This document shows, piece by piece, positions 1 through 7,951 of a DNA stretch of 57,391 nucleotides. Positions within the stretch are counted from its first letter, which is position 1. The number at the start of each line of letters is the position of its first letter. The stretch is from Planctomycetota bacterium (GTDB taxonomy: Bacteria > Planctomycetota > Phycisphaerae > UBA1845): the NCBI GenBank assembly GCA_024275565.1, contig JAJRYY010000041.1:1-57391 (forward strand). Reading direction: 5' to 3'. Under the pieces are notes generated by a model that was given only the letters and a program-made list of their open reading frames with translations, had not been told where the DNA came from and made no database searches. A program made the translations under genes and the position numbers.

Positions 1-81
1 CTTGGATTCGTATACCGCCTTATGATCGCGAATCGTAAAATTTAGCTGCGTCCCCGTTTCAATTTCGTGCGCGATGGTTGA

Positions 82-123
82 GGCAGGTCAACCTTTCGCC
101 TTGGGGCGAAAGAACGACCTGCC
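82..123. repeat. Long imperfect hairpin
   Basis: Two nested inverted repeats: GGCAGGTC at 82-89 pairs with GACCTGCC at 116-123, and CTTTCGCC at 93-100 pairs with GGCGAAAG at 105-112, around a TTGG loop. The two stems are separated by a symmetric 3-nt internal loop (AAC on both sides). No T-tract follows, so it is probably an interspersed palindromic element rather than a classical terminator. Confidence 0.5.
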
Positions 124-184
124 CTACATGAAATCCTGTGTGCCTGCGCGGCGTAAGCCAAGCTGGTGCTTGCGGTTGTCAGTC

Positions 185-215
185 CCCCACCCTTCCGCTT
201 CGCTCAAGGATGGGG
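185..215. repeat. Interspersed-type hairpin
   Basis: CCCCACCCTT at 185-194 faces AAGGATGGGG at 206-215 with one mismatch and an 11-nt loop. The loop and stem text (CCGCTTCGCTCAAGG) looks like short dispersed repeats I associate with planctomycete and acidobacterial genomes; that association is from memory. Confidence 0.4.
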
Positions 216-258
216 CATCTGCGCGGTCTTGCGGGTTGTTCGGTGGATCTTCGGCTCC

Positions 259-322
259 CCCACCTCTGAAGAGGTGGGCCACACGGTTTGGAGGAAGAGG
301 TGGGCCACACGGTTTGGAGGAA
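259..322. repeat. Hairpin plus 26-bp tandem duplication
   Basis: A perfect 8-bp inverted repeat, CCCACCTC (259-266) and GAGGTGGG (271-278), with a TGAA loop. Its right arm opens a 26-bp unit that is exactly duplicated in tandem (271-296 and 297-322). The whole stretch 1-407 upstream of the glycosyltransferase stop shows no convincing gene; it is made of such repeats. Confidence 0.6.
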
Positions 323-366
323 GTCGGAGAACAATTCCCAAACTCACAGCGGACCCTACAGCGTTC

Positions 367-420
367 ACGGAGTGTTAGACGTTCATGTTATCAGGTGTAA
401 CGGAGGGTTAGACGTCCATG
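367..420. repeat. 21-bp direct repeat, two copies
   Basis: A 21-bp unit beginning ACGGAG at 367-387 recurs at 400-420 with two mismatches (period 33). The second copy covers the stop codon region of the minus-strand glycosyltransferase gene. Confidence 0.45.
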
Positions 421-1553
421 GCTGAGTCTATTATGTCTTTGTCCGGGGGGTTTCCGCTTTCTATGTTGGTATACAGCTTCATTTTCTGATCTATGTATCG
501 CCGCACGCCGAATGCCTGGTATGCCTGCCCCCTTGCTGCTTCACATCGCTGGCGGATTCCGTCGGCATTCAACATCGCTCGCGTGATGCGTATGGACATG
601 TCTGGTCCTTGGGTAGGCTTGATGAGCAGTCCGTTCTGCCTGTGTGCGATCAACTCTGCTATCGCGTAGACGGCTGATCCGATCACGGGGACTGAGGCTG
701 CCATCGCCCATGAGATTGCCGTTGTGGGGACGTCTGCCTGTGGTGTTATGATGAACGTGTCTGCTACAGCGATGAGTTCCTCGTATTGCCATTCGCCACC
801 TACCCAGTGGATGCTGTCTGCAAATGGCATTCCGTCTGAGATGGTGCGGAGGTGTCGGACCTCTGGGCCGCTTCCGAAGATGACCATGTGGTATGATGTG
901 TCCATGTGGTTTCGCATCTGTCCGCTCCACGCCATACGATCGTGCCCGGAATCTGTGCGGATTGGATAGGACGCGAGCAGCAGATGATGGTCTGGTTTCA
1001 GGTGCAGGCGGTTTCGGATTTCGTCGCGTCGACGCTTTGCCTTGTTGATCCTTCCGAAATCGACACCTGGTCGGATGACGACTGTTTTTTCGACGGGAAT
1101 GGCAGACTCGATGAGTCGTCGCCGTACGGTCTGGGATGCACAGGCGATGCCAAATCGCGGTGATTCTGCGAAAATGCGCAACTTTCGTGCGTCTGTCTTT
1201 GAAATACGAGGATCGAAGATGTGGACGATGATGATGGTGTCTGGGTTTGCTGCTGCGGACGCGGTCTCTGCTGCGGACAATCCCCATGCGTTGATGAGGT
1301 TTATGTTGCGGTGGTTGAGGAATCGCTTCAGTGCGGGTGCGGCTGAGATCGCGAGTCCGAATCGGATCGGGATACGATGGACGTTGCTGTGAGCCAGTGC
1401 TTGAATCGTCGCGTCGCGATCCGGTTTGATTTGATCGAGCGAGACGATGTGCTGGGTATGCTGATCTGGCGCGAGGCGGTCCAAACATTGCTCGACGGCG
1501 ATGCTCTGTTCCCAGTCGGCCGACCTGTCAAAAAGGTGGCAGATGTGTGTCAT
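408..1553 (-). CDS. Glycosyltransferase, GT4/GT-B-like
   Basis: A 381-residue cytoplasmic protein with the look of a GT-B fold, GT4-type glycosyltransferase. The N-terminal half (about 1-170) is a Rossmann-like acceptor domain. The C-terminal half opens near 190-200 with a beta strand (LLLASYPIRTDSG), continues with MVIFGSGPEVRHLR (about 228-241) and a patch around 270-325 (ADTFIITPQADVPTTAISWAM, then VPVIGS and NGLLIKP) that corresponds to the nucleotide-sugar site of the family. The usual E-x7-E motif is not obvious, so the sugar donor cannot be named. Its ATG overlaps the stop of the upstream lipoprotein gene by 4 bp (ATGA), so the two are probably co-transcribed. It likely acts in cell-surface glycan or glycolipid synthesis; that is inference. 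Confidence 0.75.
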   Translation of the reverse strand: MTHICHLFDRSADWEQSIAVEQCLDRLAPDQHTQHIVSLDQIKPDRDATIQALAHSNVHRIPIRFGLAISAAPALKRFLNHRNINLINAWGLSAAETASAAANPDTIIIVHIFDPRISKTDARKLRIFAESPRFGIACASQTVRRRLIESAIPVEKTVVIRPGVDFGRINKAKRRRDEIRNRLHLKPDHHLLLASYPIRTDSGHDRMAWSGQMRNHMDTSYHMVIFGSGPEVRHLRTISDGMPFADSIHWVGGEWQYEELIAVADTFIITPQADVPTTAISWAMAASVPVIGSAVYAIAELIAHRQNGLLIKPTQGPDMSIRITRAMLNADGIRQRCEAARGQAYQAFGVRRYIDQKMKLYTNIESGNPPDKDIIDSAMDV

Positions 1554-2221
1554 TCTTCCTCGAAATCGTCCATGAGTCGGTCATAGAAATGTCGTGCGAC
1601 CTTCTGGCCCATCTTCTCGCACAAGGCGTCAACGATGCCTGCACGGTTTTTCGCTTTCGCGACGCCTGCTGCGCCGATTTCCACATCTGTTCTTTCGCCA
1701 TCGCGAGCGGATGGCCAGAGGCGGACCTTTGAACGGTCCTGCTCCTCCAATGCGTTTATGACCTTGACCGTGACGCTGAGCGTTGCGGCTGCGTGAATTT
1801 CGTGGGGGTCTTCGGTTGCATCAAATGCTACGACCTGCAACCAGACGAGCTGCTCTGCCTGGACGAGGCGACCAACCTCGCGTGCTCCGAGTTCGTCGTA
1901 ATCTGTGGTTGTCTGGCGGAGGCGTCGGATCTTGATTGGTGAAATGATGGTCTTGGCTGCTCCGTGCTCCTGGATTGCGTTTGTGGTTTTTTCTGCCAGA
2001 ACGCTGGTGATCTCTGACCAGTAACAGTGCTCCTGGAAATCGTCTACGAGGATTACGACGGGTCCGTCGCACAGCTTGAATTTTGCTTCCATCTTCGGTC
2101 TTTTGAAGAGTCCTAACATGAAGAGCGCCTGCCCTCCAGATGCACCGCACCCGATGCAGGGGATGGCAGTCATGGAGATTAGAATGCTTGCGATGACCCA
2201 TCGGCGGCGGGACCGCTGCAC
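1550..2221 (-). CDS. Putative lipoprotein, paralogue of next gene
   Basis: The open frame extends to an ATG at 2383, but that would place about 60 hydrophilic residues before the hydrophobic stretch. The GTG at 2221, weakly preceded by GAAGG, gives a compact lipoprotein signal: basic start (QRSRRRW), hydrophobic core, then a lipobox-like PCIGC. I therefore prefer it, with low certainty. The mature part of about 200 residues ends in VARHFYDRLMD. The neighbouring lipoprotein ends in VARKFYEHQID and has a similar layout (a VVILVDD/VAVLVWA strand near the start, and a tail of the form VVRQQAYEEFSEKVARKFY), so the two are tandem paralogues. Both look like small periplasmic lipoproteins of the CsgG/TolB-N-like fold class. 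The function is unknown. A link to envelope assembly with the overlapping glycosyltransferase gene is only a contextual guess. Confidence 0.65.
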   Translation of the reverse strand: MQRSRRRWVIASILISMTAIPCIGCGASGGQALFMLGLFKRPKMEAKFKLCDGPVVILVDDFQEHCYWSEITSVLAEKTTNAIQEHGAAKTIISPIKIRRLRQTTTDYDELGAREVGRLVQAEQLVWLQVVAFDATEDPHEIHAAATLSVTVKVINALEEQDRSKVRLWPSARDGERTDVEIGAAGVAKAKNRAGIVDALCEKMGQKVARHFYDRLMDDFEEE

Positions 2222-2360
2222 GCACCTTCGCCCTGAGGATGCCGCGTTATAGCCCTGACATACTCCATCACCCTGGAAAGAGGTTCGTCGGTCATCGACA
2301 CTGTCATGTCTGACGGGGTCGTGTGACATGTTATGGTGTATTCTGCCGGGGCTTGACACT

Positions 2361-2987
2361 TTATAGGTCGATCTGATGTTCATAGAACTTTCTTGCTACT
2401 TTCTCGGAAAATTCTTCGTAGGCCTGCTGGCGGACCACGACTGCGTTGCGTCCGGACATTATCATGGCCTGATGTTCCGGATAGGTGACGTCCACCGATG
2501 ATAGCGGGAATCTGCTGATTTCGTCGGCGTCTGTGCGTAGATCGAAAACGGAGACATTTGCTGACATGACGCCTCTGAGCAAATCCGGTGTGTGGGGGTC
2601 GCGCATCTGGAATTCCAACAGCTCCACATAGACGACGGTGTCTGCTTCAAAATGCTTTCCGGTGTCTCGTGGTGAGACGGCTGCGTCCAGATTGCGCTGG
2701 AGGAAATCCTCGACCCTGTCGGCATTCACCACGTCTGAATCTTCGACATGTGCTCGGATTCGATCTCCGATGTAACTGGACAACTCGAGGCGTATGTATG
2801 GGTAGTCGAAGAGCGTTTCGGGTGGTGCCCAGACGAGGACAGCCACACGCTTTGCGACGAGCTTGTCGAACTCGGGTGGGACCGATCGCTTGTGTTCGCC
2901 GAGGAACATGAAAGGTATGAGCCAATTGCACCCCGACGCCGTCAGCATCGTTGCCAAGAGTAATACCAGCGATATTTTTCGTGCCAT
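2361..2987 (-). CDS. Putative lipoprotein
   Basis: I chose the ATG at 2987 rather than the upstream ATGs in frame (3023, 3002) because it follows AAAGG at an 8-nt spacing and starts a textbook lipoprotein signal: MARK, a hydrophobic core, then lipobox TASGC. The protein has about 208 residues. After the lipidated Cys come a short hydrophobic patch, then a strand RVAVLVWAPPETLFDYPY and a helix-strand pattern that ends in a conserved-looking VARKFYEHQIDL. It shares this layout with the downstream lipoprotein at 1550-2221. The function is unknown; a periplasmic outer-membrane-anchored protein is likely. Confidence 0.7.
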   Translation of the reverse strand: MARKISLVLLLATMLTASGCNWLIPFMFLGEHKRSVPPEFDKLVAKRVAVLVWAPPETLFDYPYIRLELSSYIGDRIRAHVEDSDVVNADRVEDFLQRNLDAAVSPRDTGKHFEADTVVYVELLEFQMRDPHTPDLLRGVMSANVSVFDLRTDADEISRFPLSSVDVTYPEHQAMIMSGRNAVVVRQQAYEEFSEKVARKFYEHQIDL

Positions 2988-3006
2988 GGATGTGCCTTTC
3001 ATGGGG

Positions 3007-3111
3007 GTCTTCACCGATTTCATGGAGTCTTCACCGATATTATAGAGTTGCCGCCGAAGCCATTCATCCCGTGGTCCTATTCATCCCGTGGTCCCATTCA
3101 CCCCGTGGTTG
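3007..3111. repeat. Two short tandem repeat sets in spacer
   Basis: GTCTTCACCGAT occurs at 3007-3018 and 3027-3038 (period 20). ATTCATCCCGTGGTCC occurs at 3062-3077 and 3079-3094, with a degenerate third copy at 3096-3111 (period 17). The second set runs into the 3' end of the DUF2752 gene. Confidence 0.55.
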
Positions 3112-3841
3112 TGGTGACAACCCAGATTTTGTATCCCCAGGCTGCGATCGACAATGCGACTGCCCCGATCACTACGCGGTGAGGCGGAACCCGGAACCAA
3201 TTTAACCGCCAGCCACGCCCGGTCGCAAGAGATATTGCAGCTCCGATCGCGGTGAACATTGTCACAGCTGCGAGGATTGCTCCCATTGGCTGGACCTTGA
3301 AAGCTTGAATCCATCGACCTCGGATTGCGTATGCGAAGGATGTCGTCATGCCGCAAGTTGGACAGGGGATGCCGGAGACAACCATCATGGTACATGACTG
3401 GAACCCCAACTGCTGGTGTGTCCCGTGCCCTGCCGGATCGGGTGACAAGGATGCTGCGACAGCGAGTAATGCGACTGCTGCGACGCACACGACACCTGAC
3501 AGAATTCTCGCAGGCGTCGGGGTGACAAATCGCTCGAAGCGAATCAGTGGTCCCAGCGGATGCCGGTTGTCCTGGGTCGCTCGGTTGTCCTGGGTCGCTC
3601 GGTTGTCCTGGGTCGCTCGGTTGTCCTGGGTCACTCGGTTGTCCTGGGTCACCACGCTGCCTACCTTCGATATCGTGCCGGCTGCCTTGGGTATCGTGCC
3701 GGCCAGTCCAGCGGTCGGTGCTGATGCATATTTCGCTCCGTGGTGATTCTGCGCCATTCGTGCATTGTAGCAAGCCCAGCCCGCTCCGAAAGCCATCGAG
3801 CCTTTCAAGCGACGGTTGACGGATTTCCATCCATCCCCCAT
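3098..3841 (-). CDS. DUF2752 membrane protein with repeat insert
   Basis: A 247-residue protein. The C-terminal part (about 110-247) is a DUF2752 domain: a hydrophobic segment, then the family signature GIPCPTCGMTTSFAYAIRG, then two further membrane segments separated by a basic loop. Its function is unknown in general. The N-terminal part of about 95 residues is not part of the family. It includes five copies of TQDNR(A/V), encoded by the 18-bp repeat at 3565-3654. An internal ATG (residue 29, MAQNHH) is an alternative start. The gene is divergent from sdhC across a 134-bp spacer. Confidence 0.8.
   Translation of the reverse strand: MGDGWKSVNRRLKGSMAFGAGWACYNARMAQNHHGAKYASAPTAGLAGTIPKAAGTISKVGSVVTQDNRVTQDNRATQDNRATQDNRATQDNRHPLGPLIRFERFVTPTPARILSGVVCVAAVALLAVAASLSPDPAGHGTHQQLGFQSCTMMVVSGIPCPTCGMTTSFAYAIRGRWIQAFKVQPMGAILAAVTMFTAIGAAISLATGRGWRLNWFRVPPHRVVIGAVALSIAAWGYKIWVVTTTTG
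3565..3654. repeat. 18-bp tandem repeat, five copies, coding
   Basis: Five units of GGTTGTCCTGGGTCGCTC (3565, 3583, 3601, 3619, 3637); the last two are slightly diverged. On the minus strand they encode repeated TQDNRA in the DUF2752 protein. Being in frame, the array can expand without breaking the gene. Confidence 0.95.
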
Positions 3842-3975
3842 AACTAGCGTGGGAACGTCAGTCGCACCGTTGTTGGACGGTTGACGTCTGTATTTCGACT
3901 GGTTGTGGACGAATTTGCGCTGAGATTTTTGAGCTTTATGGTGCGAATGTCGCCGTGAGAAAGGATTGAACGATC

Positions 3976-4788
3976 GTGGCCTCTGAATCGTCCCCTTCTT
4001 CGCAGGGAGGGCATCATTTCCTGCTTCGCCGCCTGCATTCCCTTGCTGGAATTTTACCGGTGGGCGTATTTCTGGTCGTCCACCTGACGGTCAACTCGAC
4101 CATCAACTTCGGCGGAGAAGCGTTCCAGACACAGGTGGATCGGATCCACGACCTTGAACCCTTCCTTCTCCCGGTGGAGATTGTGGGAATCTTCCTTCCG
4201 CTTCTGTTCCATGCTGTTCTTGGGTTTCAGATCTGGTTCAGTGGCCGCCCGAATGTGGGTGCGTATAAGTATGGCGGAAATCTGCGGTACACGTTCCAGC
4301 GTGTGACGGGTGGCGTGGCGTTCGTGTTCATTTTGTATCATCTCTGGCATATGCACTGGTTGGGCGAATCGCTTGGCGGAGCGCGTTTCGATCCGCATGA
4401 TGCTGCTGCGACTGCTGCGCTTGCGATGAAGGAATCGCTGTTTGGTGTTCCACTCAACCTGCTGTATGCGGTGGGCGTTCTGGCGTGCGTGTATCACCTT
4501 GCGAACGGGCTTTGGACCTCGCTTATTACATGGGGGATCACAGTTGGTCCGTCGTCACAGCGGACTTCGGGCTATGTGTGCGCGGTGTTTGGTGTTGTGC
4601 TTGGTATCGTCGGGCTTAGCTCGGTACGTGGATTCAAGACGTATGAAGGTGCAGAGGTTACAGTGCAGCATACAGATGCTGAGCAGCATGGTGATACAGA
4701 GCAGCATGGTGATGCAGGGCAGCATGGTGATGCAGGGCATGTTTCTGCGTCACAAACGTCATCTCAAGATTTGCAGCGGGAAGATTAA
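3976..4788 (+). CDS. sdhC: Succinate dehydrogenase cytochrome b558 subunit
   Basis: A 270-residue membrane anchor of complex II that carries haem b and passes electrons from succinate to quinone. The start is GTG. Five hydrophobic segments can be seen. Conserved-looking His lie in RRLHSLAG, VVHLTVN, LLFHAVLG, LYHLWHMHW and VYHLANGLW, which fits the di-haem, five-helix B-type (Bacillus-like) SdhC that usually works with menaquinone. It is followed by sdhA and sdhB in the order C-A-B. The last 45 residues are an unusual hydrophilic tail built from repeats of the type EQHGDA, encoded by an 18-bp tandem array. Without the tail the length (about 225) suits the family. Confidence 0.92.
   Translation: MASESSPSSQGGHHFLLRRLHSLAGILPVGVFLVVHLTVNSTINFGGEAFQTQVDRIHDLEPFLLPVEIVGIFLPLLFHAVLGFQIWFSGRPNVGAYKYGGNLRYTFQRVTGGVAFVFILYHLWHMHWLGESLGGARFDPHDAAATAALAMKESLFGVPLNLLYAVGVLACVYHLANGLWTSLITWGITVGPSSQRTSGYVCAVFGVVLGIVGLSSVRGFKTYEGAEVTVQHTDAEQHGDTEQHGDAGQHGDAGHVSASQTSSQDLQRED
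4663..4734 (+). repeat. 18-bp tandem repeat in sdhC tail
   Basis: Four units of about GAGCAGCATGGTGATGCA (4663 degenerate, then 4681, 4699, 4717). They encode QHGD-type hexapeptides at the SdhC C-terminus, beyond the last membrane helix. Confidence 0.9.
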
Positions 4789-4843
4789 CGCGTCAGTCAA
4801 CATGGATCGTAGAATCATCACAGGGTAGCAACATCTATAGGGT

Positions 4844-6823
4844 ATGGGCATGGCGAAGCAAAATGTCGTAGTTGTTGGAGGCGGATTGGCTGGTCTGGCT
4901 GCCACGATGCGTCTGGCTGAGGCGGGGGTGCATGTCGATCTGATCAGCATGGTGCCTGTCAAGCGCTCGCACAGCGTGTGTGCTCAGGGCGGAATCAACT
5001 CCGTCAATGCAGCGACCCGCGAACTGGGTGACAGCGAGCATCTCCACTTTGACGATACTGTTTATGGTGGCGATTTTCTTCAAAATCAACCGCCCGTGAA
5101 AGAGATGTGCGACTGGGGTCCGCGTATTATCGACCTGATGGACCGTCTCGGTGTTGCGTTCAACCGTACCTCTGAAGGCAATCGGGATCAGCGGCGATTT
5201 GGCGGGACACTCTTCAAGAGAACTGCCTTTGCGGGTGCTACAACAGGTCAGCAACTGCTGTATGCTCTTGATGAGCAATGTCGTCGCTGGGAAGGCGATG
5301 GTCTTGTTGACAAGTTTGAATACTGGGAATTCCTCGGACCGATCCTCGATGAGAGCGGAGTCTGCAAGGGTATTGTCGCTCAGGATATGTTCCAGATGAC
5401 GATCCGGGCGTTTCCGGCGGACGCCGTGGTGATGGCGCATGGCGGTTGCGGGCTTGTTTTCGGTCGCAGCACGATGTCCATGATTTGCACGGGAGGGGCT
5501 GCGGGGCGATGCTTCAAGGCTGGTGCTCGATATGCCAATGGTGAATTTATTCAGGTTCACCCGACAGCGATACCCGGAACGGACAAGCTACGCCTGATGA
5601 GCGAGAGTGCTCGTGGTGAGGGTGGTCGCGTCTGGGTTCCCAGAAAACCTCAGGATACGCGTGATCCGCTTTCGATCCCCGCGTCCGAGCGTTATTATTT
5701 TCTTGAAGAGCGGTACCCGGAATATGGCAACCTTGTTCCGCGTGACATCGCCACACGCGAAATATTCGACATCTGCGTCAACCATAAGCTCAGCGTTGAG
5801 GAGGGACAACTATGTGTCTACCTCGACCTCACCGAATTGAATGCTGCCACCCATAAGAAGCTCGATGGTATTCTGGAAATTTATGAAAAATTCCAGGCTG
5901 TCGATCCGCGCGTCACGCCCATGAAGATTTTCCCGGCGGTTCATTACACCATGGGCGGACTCTGGGTTGATTACGAAAAGGATGCCAAAACTGAGGGTCT
6001 TGTCTATGGATCGCCCAGGAATCAGCAAAGTGACATTCCGGGCATGTATATCATTGGTGAGGCTGACTATCAGTACCATGGCGGGAACCGTCTTGGTGCG
6101 AATTCGCTGCTGAGTTGCATTTTCACTGGCATGTTTGTTGCACCTTGTGTCGAAAACTACATGAAATCGCTACAGGCAGGGGCGGCGGATCAGCCAGCGT
6201 CGCTGTATGACGCGGAGGTTGGGAAGCATCAACAGCAGTTCGACGACCTGATCCGCAATGCTGGCGATGAGAATCCATACACCATCCATGCTGAGCTTGG
6301 TGACACGATGACGCGGAATGTCACCGTTGTCCGATACAACAAGAATATTGACGAATCGCTCGCGAAAATTGATGAGCTGGCGGATCGCTACAAGCGGATT
6401 TCACTGTCCGATAAGGGCAACTGGACGAATCAGAACCTCAGCTTCTCCCGTGCCCTTGGCGACATGCTGGAGCTGGCCAAGGTGATCGCTATGGGGGCTC
6501 GCAATCGTGATGAATGTCGCGGTGCTCATTACAAGCCTGATTTCGACATCCCCGCTCCAAGCGCTGACGACGCATCTACGCTTCGGAAACAAGCGGAGGC
6601 GTGGTGCGACCGATTTGCCGAAAAGAACAGTAAGTTTCTCAAAACAACCGTCGCGGTCTACAAGCCTGAGGGGCCTGAACTGAGCTATGAGGATGTCGAG
6701 ACGAGTACCATTCCGACGCGTCCCCGGACGTATGGGCTTAAGGGTGCCGAGATTATCGAGGAGGTCTGGCGGGCGCGTATCGCGAGTGGTACGGATAAGA
6801 AACCGGCGGCTGCCAAGGTTTAG
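4844..6823 (+). CDS. sdhA: Succinate dehydrogenase flavoprotein subunit
   Basis: Catalytic subunit of complex II, oxidising succinate to fumarate with covalent FAD. It has 659 residues, within the range of the long SdhA/FrdA forms. Near the N-terminus are the dinucleotide-binding GGGLAG and the segment RSHSVCAQGGIN, whose His is the expected covalent FAD attachment site. Substrate-site motifs follow: HPTAIPGTDKLRLMSESARGEGG with the catalytic Arg, and YHGGNRLGANSLLSC. The C-terminal helical domain carries the ARNRDECRGAHYKPDF pattern. ATGs at 4844 and 4850 are both possible starts; the second begins MAKQN directly before the FAD motif. It lies 55 bp after sdhC. Confidence 0.95.
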   Translation: MGMAKQNVVVVGGGLAGLAATMRLAEAGVHVDLISMVPVKRSHSVCAQGGINSVNAATRELGDSEHLHFDDTVYGGDFLQNQPPVKEMCDWGPRIIDLMDRLGVAFNRTSEGNRDQRRFGGTLFKRTAFAGATTGQQLLYALDEQCRRWEGDGLVDKFEYWEFLGPILDESGVCKGIVAQDMFQMTIRAFPADAVVMAHGGCGLVFGRSTMSMICTGGAAGRCFKAGARYANGEFIQVHPTAIPGTDKLRLMSESARGEGGRVWVPRKPQDTRDPLSIPASERYYFLEERYPEYGNLVPRDIATREIFDICVNHKLSVEEGQLCVYLDLTELNAATHKKLDGILEIYEKFQAVDPRVTPMKIFPAVHYTMGGLWVDYEKDAKTEGLVYGSPRNQQSDIPGMYIIGEADYQYHGGNRLGANSLLSCIFTGMFVAPCVENYMKSLQAGAADQPASLYDAEVGKHQQQFDDLIRNAGDENPYTIHAELGDTMTRNVTVVRYNKNIDESLAKIDELADRYKRISLSDKGNWTNQNLSFSRALGDMLELAKVIAMGARNRDECRGAHYKPDFDIPAPSADDASTLRKQAEAWCDRFAEKNSKFLKTTVAVYKPEGPELSYEDVETSTIPTRPRTYGLKGAEIIEEVWRARIASGTDKKPAAAKV

Positions 6824-6888
6824 TGTGTCGCCTGCTGCGGGATCCGTTTGCAGATTGAACAGCGTTTTCGGACCCTTGAACAGTCGAG

Positions 6889-6936
6889 CGTGTTCTGGCG
6901 CATAGCTCACCGGGCGTGTTCTGGCACGAAGCTCAC
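6889..6936. repeat. 22-bp direct repeat between sdhA and sdhB
   Basis: CGTGTTCTGGCGCATAGCTC at 6889 recurs from 6915 with a few changes (period 26). It fills most of the 158-bp sdhA-sdhB spacer. Confidence 0.6.
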
Positions 6937-6981
6937 TGCGTGCGGTGATAAACAGACAATGCAACACTCAGGATTGAGTCG

Positions 6982-7740
6982 ATGTCAAAGAAATTCAAAG
7001 TAGCGATCAAGAGGCAGGACGATCCCAATGGCGCATCGCGATGGGAGCGTTTTGAGATCGAAAATGAGAAGGGCATGAACATCACCACTGCCCTTCAGCG
7101 TATCGCCGCCAGCCCCGTCACGATCGACGGCAAGCAATCCACGCCCGTCGCCTACGATGCCTGCTGTCTGGAGGAAGTTTGCGGCGCGTGCTCCATGCTG
7201 GTCAACGGGTCCGTGCGGCAGGCATGCACTGCACTTGCTAATACGCTCCTCGAAAACAAACCCGATGAGATTACGCTCGAACCCATGAGCAAGTTTCCCG
7301 TCGTCCGCGATCTCGTCGTGGACCGCTCCAAAATGTTCAATTCTCTCTCGAGAGTCCACGCCTGGGTACCAGTGGACGGTTACTCGGATCGTGGAGCAGG
7401 CCCGCGAATATCGCAACATCAACAGGAAGACTCCTACCCGCTCACCACATGTATGACGTGTGGCTGCTGCGTTGAATCCTGTCCGCAGTTCCACCCTGAA
7501 TCTGACTTCATTGGTCCAGCTGCCATCAGCCAGGCGGTGCTGTTCAATGAGCATCCGATTGGCTCATTCGAGGCGGACAAGCGTTTGGAGATTCTGACCG
7601 GGAATGGTGGGATCGCTGATTGCGGAAACGCCCAGAACTGCGTGAAAGTCTGCCCCAAGAATATCCCCCTCACCCGATCAATCGCCAAGGCAGGCAGGTC
7701 AGCCACTGTCTTTGCTATCAAGCAGTTTTTCGAAAAATAG
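6982..7740 (+). CDS. sdhB: Succinate dehydrogenase iron-sulfur subunit
   Basis: Electron-transfer subunit of complex II, 252 residues. The plant-ferredoxin-like [2Fe-2S] site is CLEEVCGAC followed by a fourth Cys about 12 residues on (near residue 82). The C-terminal domain has CMTCGCCVESCP and CGNAQNCVKVCPKNIPL, the ligands for the [4Fe-4S] and [3Fe-4S] clusters. All expected Cys are present. It is the last gene of the sdhCAB set. Confidence 0.95.
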   Translation: MSKKFKVAIKRQDDPNGASRWERFEIENEKGMNITTALQRIAASPVTIDGKQSTPVAYDACCLEEVCGACSMLVNGSVRQACTALANTLLENKPDEITLEPMSKFPVVRDLVVDRSKMFNSLSRVHAWVPVDGYSDRGAGPRISQHQQEDSYPLTTCMTCGCCVESCPQFHPESDFIGPAAISQAVLFNEHPIGSFEADKRLEILTGNGGIADCGNAQNCVKVCPKNIPLTRSIAKAGRSATVFAIKQFFEK

Positions 7741-7744
7741 CGTA

Positions 7745-7789
7745 CCGGGCGATGTGTCATTGATGCGGCGATGTGTCATTGATGCCCGG
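7745..7789. repeat. Inverted repeat enclosing an 18-bp tandem pair
   Basis: Directly after sdhB. GCGATGTGTCATTGATGC at 7749-7766 is repeated at 7768-7785 (period 19). The pair is bracketed by CCGGGC (7745-7750) and GCCCGG (7784-7789), so the transcript could form a stem around it. There is no T-run, so a terminator role is uncertain. Confidence 0.6.
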
Positions 7790-7951
7790 AATTCCAGCTT
7801 CTGTACATTGAAGCAAGCGCGGAGTGCTGATTCGCGAGCGACAGTTTTCCACAACGGACTGACACCATCTTACACTGATTGTCCTTATGATCCTGCGATG
7901 GGTTGCACGATAGACACCTGAGGATGATGAACTCCGAACCGAGGACACACC

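Noticed and set aside
3565..3654. CRISPR-like direct repeats
   Set aside because: Units are contiguous with no spacers and code for a hexapeptide repeat; the same holds for the other arrays such as 34512-34610.
4835..5560. Minus-strand open frame of 241 codons inside sdhA
   Set aside because: It lies entirely within a confident sdhA and has no domain.
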